A stretch of DNA of 17,401 bases from Acidobacteriota bacterium. Its GTDB lineage: Bacteria > Acidobacteriota > Polarisedimenticolia > Polarisedimenticolales > Polarisedimenticolaceae. Shown in pieces: positions 8,356 through 16,810 of this stretch. The position numbers and the translations under genes were made by a program. The DNA lies in assembly GCA_011773795.1 (NCBI GenBank), contig WVWW01000117.1:225-17625 (forward strand), written 5' to 3'. Under the pieces are notes generated by a model that had not been told where the DNA came from, did no database searches, and saw only the letters and a program-made list of their open reading frames with translations. Position 1 is the stretch's first letter, and the number at the start of each line of letters is the position of its first letter.

Positions 8356-9033
8356 ATGAAGCGGTTCGGGTTGGTCGTCTTGGGGCTGGTGTTGGTCGGT
8401 GTCGGCGCGCCGCCGGTCGGATCCCAGCAGGGTGGTGGATCCAAGGTCTCCACCAGTTACGACAAGCCCGAGGGGGCCGAACTCCTGGCGGGCCCCTCGC
8501 GCTACGAGTGGCAACGTCCCGACCGCGTGATCGGCCTCCTGGCCGTGCGAGAGGGGGAGAAGATCGCCGACATCGGTGCCGGGATGGGCTACTTCACGAA
8601 TAGCCTGTCCCAGCTCGTCGGGGCGACGGGCAGGATCTACGCAGTTGAAACCGATGCCCGTCTGGTGCGATACCTGGAACGGGAGAACGAGGGGCACTTC
8701 TTCGACAACACGGTCGTCGTTCAGGCGACCGACGGCGACCTGGGGCTGCCCACCGACGGGACGCTGGACCTCGTGCTCGCCGTCAACACCTGGCATCGGT
8801 TCGGCAAAAGGGGCCCGGCGCTGGATTCCGTCCGGCGGGCGCTCAAGCCCGGCGGACGCTTCGTGATCGTCGATTGGCACGACGGGGAGATTCCGATTGC
8901 TCCGCCGGTCGAGGAACGTCTGTCCCTGTCGACGCTGATCGCCGAGATGAAAGGGGACGGCTGGACCGTCACGACAAACAGCCGGCTCCTCAAGTATCAG
9001 TACCTGGTGATCTTCACGCCGCCCGCGCCATGA
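8356..9033 (+). CDS. Exported class I SAM-dependent methyltransferase-like protein
   Basis: The 225-residue product begins with a clear signal-peptide-like segment (MKR, then a hydrophobic stretch to about residue 20, probable cleavage near VGS/QQ at 23-24). It continues as a class I methyltransferase: motif I IADIGAGMGYF (70-80), an acidic residue after beta-2 (AVETD, 96-100), then LDLVLAVNTWHRF and LKPGGRFVIVDWH, the usual post-motif segments. The fold is clear but the substrate is not. Export is at odds with SAM being cytoplasmic, so the domain may be a non-catalytic binder, or the N-terminus may act as a membrane anchor with the domain inside. There is no lipobox cysteine. GGAGG lies 8 bases before the ATG. 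It diverges from ctaB and converges on boxR with an 18-bp gap. Confidence 0.82.
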   Translation: MKRFGLVVLGLVLVGVGAPPVGSQQGGGSKVSTSYDKPEGAELLAGPSRYEWQRPDRVIGLLAVREGEKIADIGAGMGYFTNSLSQLVGATGRIYAVETDARLVRYLERENEGHFFDNTVVVQATDGDLGLPTDGTLDLVLAVNTWHRFGKRGPALDSVRRALKPGGRFVIVDWHDGEIPIAPPVEERLSLSTLIAEMKGDGWTVTTNSRLLKYQYLVIFTPPAP

Positions 9034-9051
9034 CTGCCGAATTGGAGCCGG

Positions 9052-9801
9052 TTACTTGTCCCGCAGCGCCCGTTCGATTTCGCGACTGACCGCGGCCGGG
9101 TTCTTGCCGTGCGTGTCCACAGCCAACCAGGCCTGGCTGTAGGCCGCCTCGCGGGCCCGCAACAGCGCGCGCAACTGGTCCATCGCCGCCGGATTGTCGG
9201 CCATCGGCCGCCGGTCCCCCTGCTCAACCACACGATTCCAGTGGTCCTCGGGAGTCGCCCGCAACCAGATCACACGGGTCTCGTCGCACAGACGCTCCCA
9301 CGTGGACGGTTCGTTCACGACGCCGCCGGCGGTAGCCACGACCGCCGGGTTGCCGCCGCGGAGGATGCCCTCGAGCGTCTCGCTTTCCAGCCGACGGTAG
9401 TACCGCTCGCCGTGTAGCTCGAAGATCTGGCCGAGGGGAAGTCCCGCGCGCTGTCGGATCAACGCGTCCATCTCGATGAACGGGAGCCCCAACGCGCGGG
9501 CGAGGCGCGGTCCGACGGTGCTCTTGCCCGCGCCACGCAGTCCGGTCAGCGCGACGATGGGGGTCTCGTGAGTCGCCGGCCTGAGCAGGCGGTCCGGGAA
9601 GGTGTCGAGTGCGTGGGCGACGGCTTCCAGCCGGCGAACGGAAATGTTACCGTCACCCGATTCCACCCGGGCCAGGAAACGGACCGAAAGACCGGAGCGG
9701 CGGGCGAGCTCCTCGCGGCTCCACCCGCGGGCGTCACGGCGCCGTCGGACACGGCGAGCCAACGCCTGCAAGAGATTCGATTCCCGGTCGGCGTTCGACA
9801 T
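9052..9801 (-). CDS. boxR: BoxR/BzdR-type regulator: XRE helix-turn-helix fused to shikimate-kinase-like domain
   Basis: Predicted repressor of the adjacent box genes, released by benzoyl-CoA, as known for the related BzdR. The 249-residue protein has an XRE/Cro-type helix-turn-helix (about 11-66, with WSREELARRSGLSVRFLARVE) and a shikimate-kinase-like domain (about 80-245). The Walker A motif GLRGAGKST (87-95) is intact, as are the EMD acidic site (110-112), FELHGERYYRRLE (127-139), AGGVV (158-162) and the lid GDRRPM (195-200), so most kinase-signature residues are kept. In BzdR this domain acts as an effector-binding module. The longest ORF starts at 9819 inside the operator. ATG 9801 is preferred because TATAAT lies exactly 6 bases before it, giving a leaderless message. 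It diverges from boxC. A true aroK is the alternative, disfavoured by the helix-turn-helix and context. Confidence 0.93.
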   Translation of the reverse strand: MSNADRESNLLQALARRVRRRRDARGWSREELARRSGLSVRFLARVESGDGNISVRRLEAVAHALDTFPDRLLRPATHETPIVALTGLRGAGKSTVGPRLARALGLPFIEMDALIRQRAGLPLGQIFELHGERYYRRLESETLEGILRGGNPAVVATAGGVVNEPSTWERLCDETRVIWLRATPEDHWNRVVEQGDRRPMADNPAAMDQLRALLRAREAAYSQAWLAVDTHGKNPAAVSREIERALRDK

Positions 9802-9804
9802 GGG

Positions 9805-9818
9805 TGCATTATAGTGCA
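9805..9818. promoter_or_regulatory. Operator O1, TGCA-N6-TGCA, over the boxR -10 box
   Basis: The sequence TGCATTATAGTGCA is a perfect TGCA-N6-TGCA element, the form reported for the BzdR operator palindrome. It covers the boxR -10 hexamer, so a bound regulator would block boxR transcription (autoregulation). The match of the site type to the adjacent BoxR/BzdR-like gene supports the assignment. Binding itself is inferred. Confidence 0.8.
9808..9813 (-). promoter_or_regulatory. boxR -10 promoter box
   Basis: Minus-strand TATAAT, a perfect sigma-70-type -10 hexamer, sits 6 bases before the ATG at 9801, so transcription should begin at or beside the A of the start codon. At a 17-bp spacing the -35 hexamer would be TTTCCG (9836-9831), a poor match. 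Confidence 0.7.
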
Positions 9819-9827
9819 TGAAAAGAG

Positions 9828-9843
9828 TTTCGGAAAACCGAAA
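9828..9843. repeat. Perfect 6-bp inverted repeat (TTTCGG-AAAA-CCGAAA) between the two promoters
   Basis: A perfect inverted repeat with a 4-base A spacer lies at the centre of the boxR-boxC gap. It covers the position (9831-9836) where both divergent promoters would place their -35 hexamers at 17-bp spacing. It could be the site of a second regulator. It is different in sequence from the TGCA operators. Confidence 0.6.
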
Positions 9844-9848
9844 TTCAA

Positions 9849-9862
9849 TGCAGTATAATGCC
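9849..9862. promoter_or_regulatory. Operator O2, TGCA-N6-TGCC, over the boxC -10 box
   Basis: TGCAGTATAATGCC matches the reverse complement of O1 (TGCACTATAATGCA) at 12 of 14 positions and differs from the TGCA-N6-TGCA form at only its last base. It encloses the boxC -10 hexamer. O1 and O2 start 44 bp apart and are inverted relative to each other, so one regulator could control both directions. Confidence 0.72.
9854..9859 (+). promoter_or_regulatory. boxCB -10 promoter box
   Basis: A perfect TATAAT -10 hexamer lies inside operator O2. The start point would be near 9866, leaving a leader of about 16 bases that carries the Shine-Dalgarno at 9869-9873. At a 17-bp spacing the -35 position holds CGGAAA, a weak match. 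Confidence 0.7.
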
Positions 9863-9868
9863 TCCTTC

Positions 9869-9873
9869 GGAGG
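9869..9873 (+). promoter_or_regulatory. Ribosome binding site that decides the boxC start
   Basis: GGAGG lies 8 bases before the GTG at 9882, which sets that codon as the boxC start over the ATG at 9858. Confidence 0.75.
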
Positions 9874-9881
9874 ACTCTAAC

Positions 9882-11536
9882 GTGGCCACGGAAACCCAGG
9901 ATTACCCGCCCATCTCGTTCGAAACATCTCCCGATCGCTACAAACACTGGCACCTGGACATCGACGGTGCGATCGCACGGCTGAGCCTCGATGTAAAGGA
10001 GGATCAAGGACTCCGTCCGGGCTACCAGTTGAAGCTCAATTCGTACGACCTCGGGGTGGACATCGAACTCCAGGACGCGATCCAACGGTTGCGCTTCGAG
10101 TATCCGGGCGTGCGCTGCGTGATCATCGGCGGAGCAAGCGAGAGGATCTTCTGCGCCGGCGCGAACATCCACATGCTCGGCTCGTCGACGCACGCCTTCA
10201 AGGTCAACTTCTGCAAGTTCACCAACGAGACCCGGCTGTCCATCGAGGACGCGACGCAGGGCAGCGGCCAGCACTACCTCGCCGCGCTCAACGGCCCCTG
10301 CGCCGGAGGCGGTTACGAGCTGGCGCTTGCATGCAGCGAGATCATCCTCGTGGACGACGGCAACTCCGCGGTGAGTCTCCCCGAGACGCCGCTGCTCGCG
10401 GTGCTGCCCGGCACCGGCGGGCTGACCCGGCTGGTCGACAAGCGCAAGGTCCGCCGCGACCTCGCCGACGTGTTCTGCACGACGGCCGAGGGCGTCAAGG
10501 GCAAGCGCGCCGTGCGTTGGGGTCTCGTCGACGCCATCGCTCCGCGCAGCAAGTTCAACGACGCCGTCACGGAACGCGCCCTGAAACTGGCGCAGTCGTC
10601 GCCGGCACGCTCCGAGACCGGAGTCGAGCTGACGCCGCTGGACAAGACCGTCGAAGACGATCGGATCGTTTACGCACACGTCGCAGTCGATCTGGATCGC
10701 GGCGCACGCACGGCGACGCTGACCGTCAAGGCGCCGGACGGACCAGGCCCCGCGGACGCCGACGCGATCCGCGGGCTCGGTGCGTCGTGGTGGCCGCTCG
10801 CGGCGTTTCGCGAACTGGACGATGCCTTGTGCCATTTGCGGATCAACGAGCACGACATCGGGTTGATCCTGATCAAGACGACGGGCGAGATCGACAACGT
10901 CCTGGCCGTCGATCGCGTCCTCGACGAGCAGCGCGACGATTGGTTCGTGAACGAGGTGCGGTTGCTGATCGCCCGCACGCTGCGCCGTCTCGACCTCACG
11001 GCGAAGTCCATCTTCGCGCTCGTGGAACCGGGGAGTTGCTTCGCCGGGACTTTGTTCGAGCTCGCGCTGGCCGCCGATCGCTCTTACATGCTGGACGATC
11101 CCGACAACCCCGTGGAGATCGCGGTCAGCCCGCTCAACGGCGGCGCATACGCGATGTCGCACGGTCCCTCACGTCTCGAGGTGCGGTTTTATGCCGAGCC
11201 CGACCGGCCCGGCAAGATCCTCTCCGGCCAGCAGCGCTACGATCCCGCCGACGCGGAGGACGCCGGCTTGATGACCGTCGTCGCCGATGACATCGACTAC
11301 GAAGACGAGGTGCGGCTTGCCATCGAGGAACGCGCGAGCATCTCGCCCGACGCGCTGACCGGGATGGAGGCGAGCCTGCGCTTCCCCGGCGCCGAGAACT
11401 GCGACAGCAAGATCTTCGGCCGGCTGTCCGCGTGGCAGAACTGGATCTTCCAGCGCCCCAACGCCGTCGGCGAGAGCGGCGCCCTGACGCTCTACGGCCA
11501 ACCCGAACGACCCGAGTTCGACTACAGGAGGACTTG

Positions 11537-11537
<1 letters not shown>
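9882..11537 (+). CDS. boxC: Benzoyl-CoA-dihydrodiol lyase (2,3-epoxybenzoyl-CoA dihydrolase)
   Basis: Opens the ring of 2,3-epoxy-2,3-dihydrobenzoyl-CoA hydrolytically, giving 3,4-didehydroadipyl-CoA semialdehyde and formate, in the aerobic benzoyl-CoA (box) pathway. The product has 551 residues, close to known BoxC (about 555). It has a crotonase (enoyl-CoA hydratase) core with the oxyanion-hole segments FCAGANIHML (90-99) and NGPCAGGGYELAL (137-149), plus a long C-terminal extension typical of BoxC and absent in ordinary hydratases. The start is the GTG at 9882. The in-frame ATG at 9858 overlaps the -10 box and would not be transcribed. The gene overlaps boxB by one base (TGATG) and is the first of a boxC-boxB unit facing away from boxR. 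Confidence 0.95.
11526..11531 (+). promoter_or_regulatory. Strong ribosome binding site for boxB inside the end of boxC
   Basis: AGGAGG lies 5 bases before the ATG at 11537 and fixes the boxB start. The in-frame upstream extension to 11432 overlaps boxC and is not needed. Confidence 0.85.
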
Positions 11538-12946
<1,409 letters not shown>

Positions 12947-12947
12947 G

Positions 12948-14132
12948 CTAGCCGGTCCGGGCGGAAGACAACAACGAGCGGCCGTTCCACACGACGGCAA
13001 CCAGCAGGACGGTCGCGCCGGCGGTGATAGCCCCGTGGCGGTCGGCCGTCAGGCCGGCGAGCAGCAACCCGGTTGCGATCGACCAGCAGAGGACAGGCGG
13101 CCAGGCGCGCGCCGCGCCCACGCTCAACCGGCGCAGCCATAGCATCATCAGTCCGAGGACCATCGACCCCAGTCCGGCGAGCAGTCCGGCCACCCCGTAG
13201 GCCATGATCCAGTCGGGCTCCGTATCGCCGAAAACGTCTCGCAGGAGCGCCTGGCCGAGGACCGCGGCCAACACGAGACCGAGGAACCCCAGGATCCACG
13301 GCAGGGCAACGGCTCGACCCAGCGGCGGGCGGCTGTTTCGTGCATGGGCTACCAGAGTGCCCACGCAGAGTACGAGGCCAACCAGCGCGGCGGCGCTGAA
13401 GCCGAGCACATACGGCTCGCCGAGGAGCAGCGATACGAAGATCCCGGCGGCGCCGACTTGCGTCAGCAACGCCCCGTGAAGGTTCCACCGGGCCGCGCGA
13501 AACGGCCCGTGAGCGTGAAGCAACAGGAACAGATGGGCGAGAGCGATGACGGTCAGGAAAGCCCAGCCGAGCGCGGCCAGATGGGCGTGAGCGAAGACGT
13601 TGTGCAGGCTGTACCCCGGCAGGATCGTCTCCGTCTTGTTGACGCCGATCAGGAAACCGACGAACGCGGTGGCCAGCAGGTTGAGCCACGCGAGGTTGAG
13701 CGGGAACTTCAGCGCCGCCGAAACGTCGGTCGCCGCGAGTGCCATGCCGAACCTCGCGGCGATCACGAGAATCGCGATCGCCAGCAGGCCCGCCGACCAG
13801 ACCATTCCACTGACCTCTTCGATCCAGAAGTGGCTGGCCAGCCCGCCGGCCCCGGTGGCCCAGGCCACGAAGAGCCAGCCGTCCAGCCGCGTCGCGCGGA
13901 ACCCCAGCCGCCCGACCGCGAGGTACAGAACTCCGATCAGCGAGGAACTGATCCAGCCCACCGTCAGCGCGTGGACCACCGCGATCATCTTCGGGTGGTA
14001 GAAGAAGCCCGCGATCAGCGACGGATCCCGGACGGTCACCACACAGGCGCAAGCGAGCCCCAGATGGGCCAGGCCCAGGTAACTCAGCGGTACCCAACGT
14101 GGCGCACCCAGGGCGGGCAGAGACCGATCCAT
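12948..14132 (-). CDS. Polytopic membrane protein with histidine-bearing helices, heme-copper oxidase subunit I-like
   Basis: The 394-residue product is almost wholly hydrophobic, with about 11 to 12 predicted membrane helices. Histidines recur in helix contexts: HPKMIAVVHALTVGW (residues about 46-60), FAHAHLAALGW and LAHLFLLLHAHG. The H-A-L/H-L-G-W pattern occurs twice and recalls the heme-ligating helices of cytochrome oxidase subunit I-like and NnrS-like proteins. I cannot assign a precise family, and a redox or heme role is inferred only. It starts 24 bp after the HlyD-like gene stop and is probably the last gene of that unit. There is no obvious Shine-Dalgarno before the ATG. Its stop lies 1 bp from the boxB stop on the other strand. 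Confidence 0.75.
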   Translation of the reverse strand: MDRSLPALGAPRWVPLSYLGLAHLGLACACVVTVRDPSLIAGFFYHPKMIAVVHALTVGWISSSLIGVLYLAVGRLGFRATRLDGWLFVAWATGAGGLASHFWIEEVSGMVWSAGLLAIAILVIAARFGMALAATDVSAALKFPLNLAWLNLLATAFVGFLIGVNKTETILPGYSLHNVFAHAHLAALGWAFLTVIALAHLFLLLHAHGPFRAARWNLHGALLTQVGAAGIFVSLLLGEPYVLGFSAAALVGLVLCVGTLVAHARNSRPPLGRAVALPWILGFLGLVLAAVLGQALLRDVFGDTEPDWIMAYGVAGLLAGLGSMVLGLMMLWLRRLSVGAARAWPPVLCWSIATGLLLAGLTADRHGAITAGATVLLVAVVWNGRSLLSSARTG

Positions 14133-14156
14133 GGCCGGGATACTAGCCCGAGACGG

Positions 14157-15311
14157 TCAGCGCGAACGGAATCGGACCTCGATCGTCTCGCCGGGAGTCA
14201 GCCTCATGGCGGGTTGCGGGGCGATCACCACCGCACGCCCGTAGTCGGCCACCTGCGGGTTTCGCCACAGGCGTTGCGGCAGTATCTCGATGCCGGGGCT
14301 CACTCTCAGCACGACGGAGTCGGAGACGACGCCGGGTCGTGTATGGCTGACCAGCCGTACGGGCTGTTGCTCCTGGACCCGCAAGCCGTCGGCTTCCGCG
14401 AGATACGCGACGATTTCGTTGACGGTCCGCTCGGAGATCATCACGACGGGCTCGCCGGGGATGACCGCTTGCCCCTGGCGGCCGAACACGCTCGAGACCC
14501 GGCCGTCCACCGGGCTGCGCAGCACGAGGCTGGCACGCTGGACCTGGATCTCGCGGAGCCGCGCCGCCTCGATCGTGATCGCTTCCTGCAGCGGTCGCAA
14601 TTGGGGTGCGGCAGCAGGGATCACCGCCAGGTCGGCTTCATACTCTTCGCGCCGTTCGCGCGCCACGCGGTACTCCTCCTCGGTCTGCGACAGCAGGATC
14701 TTGTTCTTCGTCAGACGTGTGTCGACGACGTCGTGTGCGGCCTTGACCATGTCGAAGAACGCCTGGCCGATGATGCCGTCCTCCAGCAGCTGCCGGTTGC
14801 GCTCGACGTCGAGCCACAACCGGCCGCGCTCCACCTCGTCGCTCTCGATGACCACGCGCAACGACAACGCGGCCAGACGGCGATCTTCCTCGTCGATCTG
14901 GAACCGGCGCAGGTCGGCGTTGACGTCGGCGAGCCCGCTGCCGGAGCCGCTGAGCATCTGTGCCTTCGCGGCCTCGAGATCGGCCTGCAGCTTCCCGATC
15001 GTGGCGTTCGCCGTCTCGATCGTCGCGAGCACCGGGCGTTCGTCGAGCGTCGCCACGACCTCACCCGCCTGCACATCCTGGAACAGAGAAACCACGAGTG
15101 AGTCGATCGTACCGGTCGCCGTGGCCGAGACCTCGTACTGCGGCGCCTGAGCGAGGCCGATGTACTGGTAGCTGCGGGCCCGATTCGTCAGCAGCACCAC
15201 ACAGAGCACCGCGCACACCGACCACACGATGACCGGCAGCGAGCGCTGCTTGAAGTTCGCGATGCGTTGCGCCTGCGGCGTGACGATCGGACTGTTGTCA
15301 GCGGGTGTCAA
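14157..15311 (-). CDS. HlyD-family periplasmic adaptor (membrane fusion) protein
   Basis: Predicted periplasmic adaptor anchored in the inner membrane, of the type that links a transporter or synthase to the outer envelope. The 384-residue product has a short cytoplasmic N-terminus, one membrane segment (about 25-42) and a first lipoyl half-domain (about 58-95, VSATATGTIDSLVV). A long alpha-helical hairpin rich in E, R and A follows (about 98-250), then a second lipoyl half (LVLRSPVDGRVSSVF) and a C-terminal beta-barrel ending in ETIEVRFRSR. It starts with a TTG 3 bp after the DUF4956 gene stop. GAGG 8 bases ahead supports that start and no better start is visible. No ABC, RND or MFS transporter is encoded beside it. 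The neighbours are a DUF4956 protein and a VTC-domain protein. Confidence 0.86.
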   Translation of the reverse strand: MTPADNSPIVTPQAQRIANFKQRSLPVIVWSVCAVLCVVLLTNRARSYQYIGLAQAPQYEVSATATGTIDSLVVSLFQDVQAGEVVATLDERPVLATIETANATIGKLQADLEAAKAQMLSGSGSGLADVNADLRRFQIDEEDRRLAALSLRVVIESDEVERGRLWLDVERNRQLLEDGIIGQAFFDMVKAAHDVVDTRLTKNKILLSQTEEEYRVARERREEYEADLAVIPAAAPQLRPLQEAITIEAARLREIQVQRASLVLRSPVDGRVSSVFGRQGQAVIPGEPVVMISERTVNEIVAYLAEADGLRVQEQQPVRLVSHTRPGVVSDSVVLRVSPGIEILPQRLWRNPQVADYGRAVVIAPQPAMRLTPGETIEVRFRSR

Positions 15312-15314
15312 CGG

Positions 15315-16007
15315 TTAAACCTCGGATAGTTCGCTACGCAAGACGAGGGAAACGTGGGTCACGTGGTCCAGGCCTCGCAGGGCGGTCAGCAACTCGGGGC
15401 TACGATCTCTATCGCGCAGACCGACCTGGTAGACGAATTCGGCGCTCTCTTCCTCACCGCTCTGGCGCGTCGAGATCGGTTTGATCGCGCGACAGAAGCG
15501 CTCCAGCAGATCCGTGGATTCACGGCGGCCCATGCCCGCCCGGGAAACGCGAACCGTCAGGTAACCGTCGTAACGACCGAGCGTGCCGAAGCGCGTCACA
15601 TTCATGTACCAGACGGCCAGCAGCAACGCGACGGTGCCGAGGATCGCGACGAGGTAGCGTTGCGAGCCGACGGCCATGCCGACCACGAGCGCGATGAACA
15701 CGAACACCGTGTCCCGCGTGTCCTTGAGCACGTTGCGGAAGCGGATCAGCGCCAGGGCGCCGAGCAGGCCGAACGCGGTGATGATGCTGTTGCCGATGAC
15801 GAACATCACCAGCGAGACGACGAGGGTCATCAGCACCAGCGATTGGGTGAACGAGCGAGAGTAAGACAGCCCGCTGTGCGTCCAGGCGTAAGTCCAGGCG
15901 ATCACCTGGCCCAGCACGAAGGCGAGCAACAAAGCCAGCAACGTCGACTCGAGGGAAAAATCGCCTCCCCCCGCCGGCCCGCTGAGCGCTTCGACCAATC
16001 CTTCCAT
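15315..16007 (-). CDS. DUF4956-domain membrane protein
   Basis: The 230-residue product has four or five hydrophobic helices (about 18-42, 53-75, 78-92, 102-120 and 120-137). It contains the DUF4956 signature GLLGALALIRFRNVLKDTRD (80-99), followed by a soluble C-terminal domain (about 140-230). Function is not established. DUF4956 genes are commonly seen next to VTC-type polyphosphate polymerase genes, as here, and a partner role at the membrane is inferred. The longest ORF starts at 16154, deep inside the VTC gene, and its extra residues are arginine- and glycine-rich shadow translation. The ATG at 16007, 2 bp after the VTC stop, is preferred and implies translational coupling. The HlyD-like gene follows 3 bp after the stop. 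Confidence 0.88.
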   Translation of the reverse strand: MEGLVEALSGPAGGGDFSLESTLLALLLAFVLGQVIAWTYAWTHSGLSYSRSFTQSLVLMTLVVSLVMFVIGNSIITAFGLLGALALIRFRNVLKDTRDTVFVFIALVVGMAVGSQRYLVAILGTVALLLAVWYMNVTRFGTLGRYDGYLTVRVSRAGMGRRESTDLLERFCRAIKPISTRQSGEEESAEFVYQVGLRDRDRSPELLTALRGLDHVTHVSLVLRSELSEV

Positions 16008-16009
16008 CG

Positions 16010-16804
16010 TCAAGCCGTCCGCGGCGGGAGAAAGAACCCCGCCATCGTCAGGGCCGCCTCGCGGCCTTCGAGCAACAGGTGGTCCACGGACATCACGTAT
16101 TTCGGGACCGGTTGTTGTTTCAGCCCGAACGCCCTTACCAGATCGGCGATCCACTCGGGATAGCGCTCGGTGAACTTGAGCTCCAGGATCGTGCCCGCGA
16201 CCGGCGTGGTGACCCAGCGTCCGGTCTCGTGGCCCAGGTCGTGATCCAACGTGACGGCATGCATCAGATCCGTGTCGATCGTGATGCGGACCGGGTCGCC
16301 TCCGCGCGACTCGTACGCCTCACGCATGTACTTCACCCGGACCAGGGGCCGCGCGTCGGTCAAATCCGCGTACAGCGCGAAGTTATTCAGATCATCAACC
16401 GCCGTGTCCGGAAGACCCTCCATCCAGCCGTTGACCCCGCGGTGCAGCAGTTGGGCCGCCTCGTCGCGGCTCAGCGCGGCGCGGTGTTTCGACACGATGC
16501 TGTTGAGCTTGCGCTTGACCTCGAAAAAGACGGGCGATTCGGGGTGGTCGTCGTAGGTCCGGATACGCAGCTTGAAGCGATTCTTCTCGCCCCCGACGGT
16601 CTGCTGGTACAGACCGAGGTCCTGCCCGTCCAGGTACAAGCTGCAGATCGCGTAGCGGTTGTCCTGCCAGCGTGCCGCGTAGCGATCGGGCGCCATGAAC
16701 GGCTGGATGAACTCGCGCATCGCCGGAACGGAGGCGGGGGAGATGATGTATTTGCACTCGAAACGAGAGCGCAGGGTCACATCGCTATCGAAGGCAACCT
16801 GCAT
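16010..16804 (-). CDS. VTC-domain (CYTH-fold) polyphosphate polymerase-like protein
   Basis: Resembles the catalytic domain of yeast Vtc4, which polymerises inorganic polyphosphate from ATP inside a beta-barrel tunnel lined by basic residues. The 264-residue product keeps the tunnel-type motifs: RFECKY (14-19), RFKLRIRTYD (76-85), FFEVKRK (93-99), RVKYMREAY (156-164), VRITIDTDL (172-180), GTILELKF (204-211) and VPKYVMSVD (233-241). These basic and acidic positions suggest an active enzyme. No membrane helix is present, so it should be cytoplasmic and probably acts with the DUF4956 protein encoded 2 bp downstream. It is the first gene of the minus-strand unit. The Shine-Dalgarno is weak and partly in a hairpin. 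The real product (polyphosphate or another polymer) is not shown by sequence. Confidence 0.88.
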   Translation of the reverse strand: MQVAFDSDVTLRSRFECKYIISPASVPAMREFIQPFMAPDRYAARWQDNRYAICSLYLDGQDLGLYQQTVGGEKNRFKLRIRTYDDHPESPVFFEVKRKLNSIVSKHRAALSRDEAAQLLHRGVNGWMEGLPDTAVDDLNNFALYADLTDARPLVRVKYMREAYESRGGDPVRITIDTDLMHAVTLDHDLGHETGRWVTTPVAGTILELKFTERYPEWIADLVRAFGLKQQPVPKYVMSVDHLLLEGREAALTMAGFFLPPRTA

Positions 16805-16810
16805 GTTTCT

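Noticed and set aside
8232..8453. 74-codon N-terminal extension of ctaB
   Set aside because: It is proline-, arginine- and threonine-rich, overlaps the divergent methyltransferase gene and its promoter, and gives a protein longer than the family. The GTG at 8231 has a good ribosome binding site.
9546..11162. 538-codon minus-strand ORF opposite boxC and overlapping boxR and its operators
   Set aside because: It reads through the divergent promoter and antisense to boxC, whose motifs are unambiguous. It is a shadow frame.
13344..15101. 585-codon plus-strand ORF opposite the HlyD-like and membrane protein genes
   Set aside because: It spans two real minus-strand genes and their gap. The composition is low-complexity (R, Q, D, H) and there is no ribosome binding site or recognisable motif.
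16008..16154. 49-codon N-terminal extension of the DUF4956 gene into the VTC gene
   Set aside because: The extension is out-of-frame VTC sequence with arginine/glycine-rich composition. The ATG at 16007, directly after the VTC stop, gives the normal DUF4956 start.
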